From assembly GCF_964340395.1 (NCBI RefSeq), contig NC_135563.1:9676075-9740074 (forward strand): a DNA stretch of 64,000 bases, in the 5' to 3' direction. The translations under genes were made by a program, and so were the position numbers. The notes beneath the pieces were generated by a model. The model was not told the origin of the DNA, made no database searches, and saw only the letters and a program-made list of their open reading frames with translations. Shown piece by piece: positions 56,336 through 64,000 of the stretch (the first letter of the stretch is position 1; the number at the start of each line of letters is the position of its first letter). Source of the stretch: Glandiceps talaboti (lineage: Eukaryota > Hemichordata > Enteropneusta > Spengelidae).

Positions 56336-57898
56336 GTATAATTTCAACCTCACCAACCAGTATAGCCTGTCTGCATTGCCATCTGTGATTTTGTTTCACT
56401 TCTCACTAACATGCCTGTAATGCTACATTCATTTTTGTATCAGTTTCAACATCTTTATTTAGCCACACACACCCATTTGAAATTATCAGCATGTCTGTTT
56501 GTATATATATTTACATAATATTATATTATGTAAATATATATTATTATGTAAATTATGTTAACCCCAGTATTTACATCTGAATAATGAGGGTTCATTTACA
56601 CAATGACTTCATTTCCATATTGTTAAATAGGCTGACAAAGTGTTATCAAAGTTTTTGATTTTTAGTTTTCAGCTTGTTAAAAGTGATTTTGAGCAATGAA
56701 TCATACATTGACATTTCCTCCAACATGTGTCGCCCCTGGAACAATACATCAGACCAAAGCTGACTAAGGATTTCTGTTTATACCACCTACACATGCAGAC
56801 ACCTTACATAATTCCCTCAACACAATCAGCCTTTACTTTCTGACCTTATCCTGTTTACACACACTAACAGGATTCATGTACATGTACATGTATCACAATT
56901 CACATATTACGATTCACGTACCACGATGCCACATTTCACGTATCACACCTGAAGCATCACTAAACCCAATAGCTCAGTTGTACTTTAAAAAAATAAATTA
57001 AAAAATACCATTTCATCTGAGACTAAAACATTTGATTCATTGTTTGATCTGTTTGCTCACTGCCATCAATGTAACTAGCACAAAAGTTATGGGGTACTTA
57101 CATGTACCTACATGTAACTTTTGCCTTGACGACCAATTTTCCTGAAAAGTTCTTAAAATTTCTCTAAACTTTGCCATTTTCTTGAACTTTTGGAAAAATA
57201 AAACAAATTTGGAAGTTCACTGTTCTGTTTTCGAGGAAATCTACAATATTTCATTTTCCACAGTGTATAATTACAGTATTCAGCAGCCATATTGGATTCT
57301 AAATCGCCTTGAGGACCAATTTCCCTGACAATCTACTGTTTAAAAAGCTGCCTTTGGTAGCATTAAAAATTACCAACTGGTGTTGTTCTAACAATTGATG
57401 GTATTATCGGGGTTTCCGCAATATTTTGCCATTACTTAATTATACATCATGCATTCCTGGTTGAATTCTGCCAATATCAATATTTTCACTTCAGAAAGTA
57501 AAAATTAATATACCACAGGTAACTTTTACGTAATACAGCAAAAGATACTGCCATAACATTTAAGCCTGACAGCTGATGGCCCTTTAATATTCAGACAAAT
57601 TGTGCATGACTGTATACCAGTTTAAATCCATGCTATGATGGTACATGTATACCAGCTTAAATATCCATGTTGGTGATGAAGAAAAACAACCTGTTGATTT
57701 TTAGTTACATCTACCTGATTGGTAGATACAGTGTACATTATATTCGCCAAGTATGACATAACAGTTCTCTTATTGTTACACCTTCTATTTGCCACAGGCC
57801 CCATCACGTTGCTGTACATGCTTCTTTATAGAAGCTCTTCTGTGACAACTGACATACACGACACTGACATTTTGTGACTTACATGTAACTAGTCATCT

Positions 57899-57982
57899 AT
57901 ATCGTGGCGTCAGTGCAGTAAGGTCATTTCTGCAATGCAATTGTATAGGCAGATATGACCTTACTATACTGACGCGATGATA
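57899..57982. repeat. Hairpin-forming inverted repeat, about 34-bp arms
   Basis: Left atatcgtggcgtcagtgcag with taaggtcatttctgc pairs with right gcagatatgacctta and ctatactgacgcgatgatat, with a few mismatches and a ~15-nt loop. Confidence 0.88.
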
Positions 57983-57984
57983 TA

Positions 57985-58335
57985 TGTTAATAATGTAATA
58001 ATAATATTAGTTTTTATATAGTGCTTTCCCACCCTGTGCTCAAAGTACTTTACAATTATTACCCCTAGTATGGATCTATAGCATGGCACAACTCCCTGGG
58101 GAGCATACAATCCATTGTAGCCTTTATAAGTGCATAGGATTAAAGCATTCACATTGCAACCTCAATCCTACCAGGTCCCCAATTATACAGCTGGGTTGAC
58201 TGAGGCACAATCGTGGTTCAAATCTTACCCAAGGACTTTAGCAACTCAGAAACAAAATACAGCGATGGGGCTTCAACCTGCACCCTGCAGATTCCAAACA
58301 AACCACTCTAATTTATCCTGGGGAGAACATTGAAT
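57985..58335 (+). repeat. Interspersed repeat of a family widespread in marine invertebrates (class uncertain)
   Basis: Carries tatatagtgctttcccacc, ctcaaagtactttacaatta, agctgggttgactgaggcac, aatcttacccaaggacttta and gatggggcttcaacctgcac in the order I associate with a common dispersed repeat of fish and marine invertebrates. It ends about 85 bp beyond the 3' end of the GPCR frame. Confidence 0.65.
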
Positions 58336-58418
58336 TATTTCAGCAGTAAAACTACATGACATGACTAAAACACATGAATTTCGTAGTAGTATATCTCACC
58401 TTTTACAAACAAAAGACC

Positions 58419-59918
58419 TTAAAACTTGGGTGATTTACTGTTTGTTTTTCTTGGGCTGGTTGGTGTCCTCCTTTCAAACTTGATCTCACTTTTGGAAAGA
58501 ACACTCTTCGTTTGCATCCTCTCAGACTCTTCATAACTTGGCTTCTTCATCCTGTAACCATGACGACCCATCCTGTTGCTTTCAAGGTCCCCTGTTAATC
58601 CAAGTTCAGCAGTACGTGTTGAGTTCAGGGTCGAGTCATTGTCAGTACTACTACTCTTAGAATTGTAAATGTCGGAATTAAAAACATCCCGTTCTACTCC
58701 TGCTACGTCATTCTCCTCAAAGTTATTTCCAATCTGCAAACGCAGGCCGTTTGCCGTCGCAAAAAGTACTGGCACCTGATAGCCTAGGTTCCTTAGTGGA
58801 AATTTCTTTTCTGGTGGTGGCGGTGCACTTTCTACAGCTGTGTGAATGATTGCTTTACTTGGCATTACATGGACGGGTGTCGAGTTTTGAGAACGTGTGC
58901 CTACTGCACTGTCTCTACTGCACGTTAATATCAATTTGAGAGTTTGCCATATCTCTCGGCGAATGATGTAAGTCAGAAAGGGAACGATACACAAAAAGGA
59001 AAATTTCATCCATGTAAATGTAGTTTCAATGCCACTCGAATAATTCAAGACTATATCCGCAGATTCAATAATAGGCACATTCTTGTACTGTGCTATTGCA
59101 TTTATCACTAAATATGGCCCGTAAAAAATGCACCAGAAAATTTGTAATGTTCCGGCGAAACGCGCGGATCTCATTTCTTCCCACAGGGGAGGTTGTACGA
59201 GAAAGTCGTTCGCATAATGCAACTGTGTATTTAGTGCTCTCACGCGGAGTTTCTCTTTCACTCCGACCCTTACAACAATGATGTAGGCCACAAAAATGAG
59301 GGACACTGGAAAGATGAAACAAACGACTGACGTAATTACTAAATATACTAAATTTGCACCACTAGAAATGGCACAGAGGTATCTCGAGCTGTAATATTGG
59401 TTGTCAATCCCACTGACGAGTAAAGGAAAGGCAAAAACAATGGCCTGGACCCAGCTCATACAAATGAGTAAATTAATCTTGGTGCGTGAAAATTGGTCGG
59501 GATATTTATGCGACTTTGCGGCAACAAGGCGATCAAATGCCAGAAGCGCTAGGCCTAGCAAAATTTCTATGTCAATGACTTGAACAAAAAATGCATTATA
59601 TCGACACATGAACTGTCCCATTGGCCAATAACCGGATATGCTGGCACCTAAAATCAACGGCAGGTTCAGAATCGTGTCGGAAATGAGAGCACACGCAATA
59701 TTCAACAGGAACAAATTCATCGGATACTGTTTAAGATGTTCGCTGATTCCTACCGCGATAACAATTCCTATGTTCCCGATCAGTGACAAGATAATGAAGA
59801 ACAGAAGAAATGTGGCTCTAGCACCCGCTGCCGCCGCCGCAGATTGGTCGACGGGAACCTGTTGGGTCGCGTTGACTGTCATGTTCGGCTGTGTGTTTAC
59901 ATCGGAAACGTTGTACAT
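58419..59918 (-). CDS. Orphan rhodopsin-like (class A) G-protein-coupled receptor, intronless
   Basis: One uninterrupted 499-aa frame with seven hydrophobic segments (about 36-58, 67-91, 106-129, 148-170, 187-214, 252-276, 300-320), so it acts at a membrane. The N-terminus has three N-glycosylation sequons (N3, N12, N16). Class A landmarks: GN at 48-49 in TM1, C105 before TM3 and C182 in loop 2 for the conserved disulfide, DRL (129-131) where DRY is usual, W156 in TM4, P204 in TM5, FYGP (265-268) in place of CWxP in TM6. The TM7 NPxxY motif reads VPFLTY (312-317), so its Asn is lost. The ~165-residue tail is Ser/Thr/Asn-rich with many possible kinase sites. I cannot assign a ligand or orthologue; a distant resemblance to orphan receptors such as GPR135 is only an impression. 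Several shorter frames on both strands here are shadows of this gene. The ATG is the first in frame after upstream non-coding sequence. Confidence 0.9.
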   Translation of the reverse strand: MYNVSDVNTQPNMTVNATQQVPVDQSAAAAAGARATFLLFFIILSLIGNIGIVIAVGISEHLKQYPMNLFLLNIACALISDTILNLPLILGASISGYWPMGQFMCRYNAFFVQVIDIEILLGLALLAFDRLVAAKSHKYPDQFSRTKINLLICMSWVQAIVFAFPLLVSGIDNQYYSSRYLCAISSGANLVYLVITSVVCFIFPVSLIFVAYIIVVRVGVKEKLRVRALNTQLHYANDFLVQPPLWEEMRSARFAGTLQIFWCIFYGPYLVINAIAQYKNVPIIESADIVLNYSSGIETTFTWMKFSFLCIVPFLTYIIRREIWQTLKLILTCSRDSAVGTRSQNSTPVHVMPSKAIIHTAVESAPPPPEKKFPLRNLGYQVPVLFATANGLRLQIGNNFEENDVAGVERDVFNSDIYNSKSSSTDNDSTLNSTRTAELGLTGDLESNRMGRHGYRMKKPSYEESERMQTKSVLSKSEIKFERRTPTSPRKTNSKSPKF

Positions 59919-61481
59919 CTTGAGGTCTTGCTCAGTCTTGCTATTTTATCGAAGTCGCAGGCTTTCACTCACATTCAGGAACGCCTTTTTATAACACCCT
60001 TTTCTCACAGTTGAAGCAGTGTCATGGCCATTTTCACTTCCCGTGCACGTACAGAGTATTTCTGACAGGTACGGTCTTGTTCTTTAGCCGTATAGTTCGA
60101 TATGAGCACAGAAATCATCTTCAAAAACGACACACTCGTACTTCGCGTTACTCCTTCCTGTTACATACTTGCACCAATTGTAAGAAAGATGGTGGAATTT
60201 AGCATAACAGTTCAAATTTGCATAATAATAAGACTGTTTTGCCTGCTCAGTCTGCCACTCAATACGTGACAAGAAAGGCTGCACCCACAGGCCATAGGTT
60301 TCTTTTGTCTGTGGATTTGAACACTTTACGGACAAGACATGTACCACGCACAAAGTAAAGAATTCATTTGTCCCGGCGAAGGCATTGTATAATTCCACTA
60401 AAAAAAAACAAATACCGTCCCTGATCTACATTCGGTACCATGTCTGTTTTCCCGCAGCATCCGTTTTCCCAGGATTCTCCGCCAGTGTGTACGTACGTGT
60501 CTCTGCATCACGCCTTTCATTTCTAGGAAGTTACATCAGCATTTATATCGACTTCTTCATTATAAAATGATATGTATGATCTCTTTCATACAGTACTCAA
60601 ATTCTGATTAAAATCTGATATGGTGAAAGCGGCTAGATGTCTTTATTTGCCTCTATTTCCATTATTCCGGGTGATCGCTGCATCATATTGTTATAGTTAT
60701 ATTCTCATACCGTGCCATAGAAATTGACATCCATAAGTATAAATGGACTAATTTTATAGATTTTTTCATAACTGGTTCAATCGAATATTTTTGCAATCAT
60801 TTGCAACTCTTTCCGATTCCTTCTTGATTATTTGTAATTTCTCGTTAGCCATCTATAATTGTAAGTGATGTATGCATTGTTAACACTGCTGAAAAAGAGT
60901 ATTTAAAATCCATTGAAAACCGCCTTTTAGACGAAAAACACGGTCAAATATTCTTTCCATATCCACATATATATTAAAATATTTTGAAAGAGCTTGAAGA
61001 AAAACTGCCTGCTACGTCTGTTTACCAAAAAATAAGAATATCGCCAACCATAAGTCAAATAAGTGTTGTTGTTTTTTAAGTTTTTATTCCATTACCACTA
61101 AATATAACAATAACTACAACTAAAGCACAGTCCATAAAGGGACTAGTCGACTGTGAACTAAAGGCGCTTCATACTAAGATCACACATGATGCACAAAAAT
61201 AGCGCCCTCACGTAATAGAAAGTGTCGATGCATTTGCGATAATTCTTAGATTTGCCGTTGTTGGCGCTAAACTACCTGTATCTCGAGTGTTCTCATATTC
61301 AGTGTGTTATCATTAGAGCCATAGGGACTACATAGGAACATTCTCTCTCTTTTGTGGCCCAGCTTTCCTACACCTCTGCCAAACACCAGTCTTTCACACC
61401 TAGATTTTAGTCCTAAATCTGAACTGAGCCTGTAAAAGAGTTACTAAATCTTGTAGCCTTTATCATCAGTGGTCGACGTTA
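59919..61481. other. Intergenic region upstream of the GPCR and downstream of the CBM-like gene
   Basis: Presumably holds the GPCR promoter and the CBM-like gene's 3' UTR. A partial MITE lies at 60599-60685 and a dispersed repeat at about 61340-61450 (matches 8571-8665: cctaaatctgaactgagcct against cctaatccaaactgagcct). Nothing else recognised. Confidence 0.5.
60599..60685 (+). mobile_element. MITE, GATTAAAATC family, left half only
   Basis: attctgattaaaatctgata, ggtgaaagcgg and atgtctttatttgcctctat match 17005-17141 closely; the right inverted end is missing. Confidence 0.75.
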
Positions 61482-63714
61482 CTAGTTACAAGCACAGTAT
61501 TCTCGGCAAGTTGTAACTTCAGCAGAAAAGTCATCGAAGTACGCTGTACCTAGCTTCTCTCTAAACAACGCATAGCATGTAACACTCTCAATTCCTTCGG
61601 GGATATGGATGTTGAGCATGACCTCTTCCCAGTCGTGTGTTCCAACGTTGAATGGTGCATTGTGAGCCCATGAAGGGTTGCCATCAGATTTCTGCAGTGA
61701 TATAAGAAATAATTTATAACATACAAATACAGACAGGGACACAAATGTGAAGGACGACAATATTCACATACTAACTATTAATGCACAGGGGACAGCGAGT
61801 GTGTAATTGATCGATCTATTGACTGATTTAATGATTGACCTACTGACTGAGATGATTGATTGAAAGATCGATAGACTGCATTGAATGATTCATTCTTGTG
61901 GTAAAATAAAACTTTGGTTTTTTGTGATTGATCAATTGACTGATTTTTGTGGTGATATGAACTTTTCTTCCTGTTTTCCTTCTTTCAGGGGTGTCACATT
62001 TTACAAATCGGTTCTCGGGGGAGGGTCAAATTTTAGAAAATTGATTAACGGAGGGTCTGAACTGATTTCCCCTGCCCCCTGTATTTACTGATAGAAGGCT
62101 CCCTTAGCCAGGTGGGAATGACTGAAGTGTAAACCACTAAGTCATCGCACTCACCCTAGTATTTCTCCCCTATAGTACAGTACAGTACAGTACAGTGTCA
62201 AAGGGCGAACGAACAAAAATCATAGCAAAAGTCTGAGACTATAAACATAGTCACGTGTATTGCCTGTATCGTTATACTATACACCCGTATATGGCTATAC
62301 GCTGTTCAAATGAAAGTTGTTATTAAGATACTTACAATGACGTCACAGTAGATACTGTAATCACTGTTCTTGGTGCCTTCGATTCCCACTGCTTTACTCC
62401 ATCCCTTTATATGCATAGTAGTTGCCTGATCACTGAAAACAAATATAACATATAGACCATTGGGATTCATTTTTCTGGACAATTTCCGATAATTGAACAT
62501 GGTATCTCAAAAAACGATTATATGTATATATTGAGGCATGTCATTGCATTGATAAATATCTTGCAAACATACCTGACTATTTTTTATGTACATGTATACT
62601 AATAATGGAGATTTTCGTTGTTTCCAATGACTACAAAACTAGAGAGACCATAGAGTTTCATTTAGGCGACACGTCTCACACAACGTTTTTGTTTCGTTGT
62701 TTCCGATGACTACAAAACTAGAGAGACCATAGAGTTTCATTTAGGCGACACGTCTCACACAACGTTTTTGTTTCGTTGTTTCCGATGACTACAAAACTAG
62801 AGAGACCATAGAGTTTCATTTAGGTGACACGTCTCACACAACGTTTTTGTTACGATTACATGGATGCAGTTTGTCTCATGGTGAACACAAATCAACATTA
62901 CTGTCAGATGAAACAAGGAAGCTCAAGATTCAAACATAAGATTGTTTATTTGTGTTCACAGTGAGATAAAATGTAACAGTTTTATATTCGGATGCACTGG
63001 TATCAGTATCACTAATTTTGTTTGCGTACGCAGTTCGTAACAAAAGATGTGTGAGATCTTCAAAATAATGTACCAACGCTATAATCCCTCTGTTTTCGTA
63101 GTATGTAACCCCTCGCTATTTTGAGCTTGTGAGTGGTTACATTTGTTTCCACTAATATCACAGGGGCCAGCGAGCATGTAGTTAATTAATCGCGCGATCA
63201 ATCAATTACATGCTCGCTGGCCCCTGTGATATTAGTGGAAACAACTACGGATCTCTCAGTCTAGATTTCGATCTCAGGTTTGGAGCGACAGACCGGGAGT
63301 GCTTTTCTCGTCCATAAAATGGAAACTTCTTTCATGAAATCAAAAGTGTGCACATAGCAAAGATAACTGTACATTGAAAGGCTGCGTTCGTTCACATACT
63401 ACCAACGTGATACAGTATATGACCATATTTCTATTGGCATTCAGCTAAAGTTTTGTGATATCAAAACACACGAAATAATTACAATACATACGTCTCTGGG
63501 AAGACGAGTCTCTGTTTCGCGCCCCCTTCTTGGCCTATGTCCCCGATGACCACTTTGATGGAACGGAACCCGGTTTTGGCTTCATCAGTTGAATAGTCAA
63601 AGCCTGTGTAGTAATCCATCCACGAGTCGTCATTTTCAAAGTCAAGATTCAATAATGTGATCGTATTCGGCGTTGACAGATGTTGGCAAAGTGGAGAACC
63701 GGTTTGATCATCAC
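61482..63714 (-). CDS. 3' part of a probable extracellular protein ending in a CBM-like (galactose-binding-like) domain; partial
   Basis: Three minus-strand exons join in phase: 63714-63492, 62432-62336 and 61691-61482 (stop TAG at 61482-61484). The first begins in phase 1 after an acceptor, so the 5' part lies beyond the window. About 176 residues are visible. They begin after a probable linker with TGSPLCQHLS, then form one beta-sandwich-like unit: LLNLDFENDDSWMDYY, GFRSIKVVIGD, a KGWSKAVG strand, DYSIYCDVI, NVGTHDWEEV, VTCYALFREKLG and AYFDDFSAEV, ending in Cys-rich TTCREYCACN. The pattern D/N-FE...GWSKA...DYSIY-D...GTHDW...YALFR...G-A-FDD is that of carbohydrate-binding-module (CBM_4_9 / galactose-binding-like) domains I know mainly from bacterial secreted enzymes. 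Paired cysteines fit an extracellular site. A sugar-binding role is inferred. Both introns hold copies of a hairpin element (61784 and 63145). Confidence 0.75.
61776..61900. repeat. Degenerate relative of the 63145 hairpin, in the last intron of the CBM-like gene
   Basis: cacaggggacagcgagtgtg then taattgatcgatc matches one arm of 63145-63242 (cacaggggccagcgagcatg, taattgattgatcg). It is followed by gattgatt-rich simple sequence with no clear second arm. Confidence 0.6.
62614..62850 (+). repeat. About 79-bp tandem repeat, 3 copies, in the CBM-like gene intron
   Basis: ttcgttgtttccgatgacta, agagagaccatagagtttca and aggcgacacgtctcacacaa repeat three times with one or two differences per unit. 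A young array. Confidence 0.93.
63145..63242. repeat. Perfect hairpin, 36-bp arms, with partly paired 26-nt loop
   Basis: Left arm 63145-63180 (gtttccactaatatcacagg ...) is the exact reverse complement of 63207-63242. The 26-nt centre is itself partly palindromic round cgcgcg. It lies in an intron of the CBM-like gene. Confidence 0.96.
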
Positions 63715-63822
63715 CTACACAAGAAATGGTCGATAAAATTGGGTGGATAATTCTCTTTTTAAACTTATATACATATATATACTAAGCAATTTCATTTGAA
63801 CATATAAAATAAACCTACACAC

Positions 63823-63825
<3 letters not shown>

Positions 63826-63892
<67 letters not shown>
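63826..63892. repeat. (TA)n microsatellite followed by poly-C
   Basis: TA dinucleotides to about 63892, then ttttctcc and a C run (about 63899-63910). Confidence 0.95.
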
Positions 63893-63896
<4 letters not shown>

Positions 63897-64000
63897 CTCC
63901 CCCCCCCCCCAAAGGTGACATATGTAAGAAATCGCTATGGCGATTTATGTCGTCGCAATAACACGGTGGATGCAGTAACACGCCAATGAATGGTTAGCCC

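Noticed and set aside
59065-59994. Open frames overlapping the GPCR on both strands
   Set aside because: Shadows of the GPCR frame; no domains and no independent start context.

Overview
This window is nuclear DNA of a marine invertebrate animal. Genes have many GT-AG introns, five conserved animal genes are recognisable, and intergenic DNA is AT-rich and full of microsatellites, minisatellites and short foldback elements. The FBXO41-like gene is close enough to the vertebrate protein along its length to favour a deuterostome (hemichordate, echinoderm or amphioxus), but the species cannot be fixed from sequence alone.

Layout. (1) 3.5-20.7 kb, + strand: a complete FBXO41-like F-box/LRR gene with 13 coding exons and 890 codons, read through by splice phase. 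Its introns carry MITE-like elements and tandem repeats. (2) 20.7-26.6 kb: intergenic DNA with a 445-bp-class MITE, a 200-bp CT microsatellite and a 60-bp minisatellite of about 16 units. (3) 26.7-28.9 kb, - strand: complete LSM1 (4 coding exons, 134 aa). (4) 29.6-34.1 kb, + strand: complete mitochondrial peroxiredoxin PRDX3 (7 coding exons, 251 aa). LSM1 and PRDX3 are head to head with 706 bp between start codons. (5) 34.5-57.9 kb: a gene-poor stretch of foldback elements, hairpins, a degenerate repeat array and long simple repeats. (6) 58.4-59.9 kb, - strand: an intronless orphan class-A-like GPCR of 499 aa. (7) 61.5-63.7 kb, - strand: the last three exons of a gene whose start lies beyond the window, ending in a carbohydrate-binding-module-like beta-sandwich domain.

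The genes are not an operon or pathway. They are unrelated housekeeping genes (LSM1 in mRNA decay, PRDX3 in mitochondrial peroxide removal), a probable ubiquitin-ligase receptor (FBXO41), a receptor and a probable secreted protein. I found no new multi-gene system, no CRISPR array, no retroviral or LTR-type copy and no open transposase or reverse transcriptase frame. The least explained parts are a perfect 36-bp-arm hairpin with a degenerate relative in the next intron of the same gene, several families of foldback elements, the divergent GPCR, the CBM-like protein, and a duplicated RRHTVGIT motif in the FBXO41 homologue.
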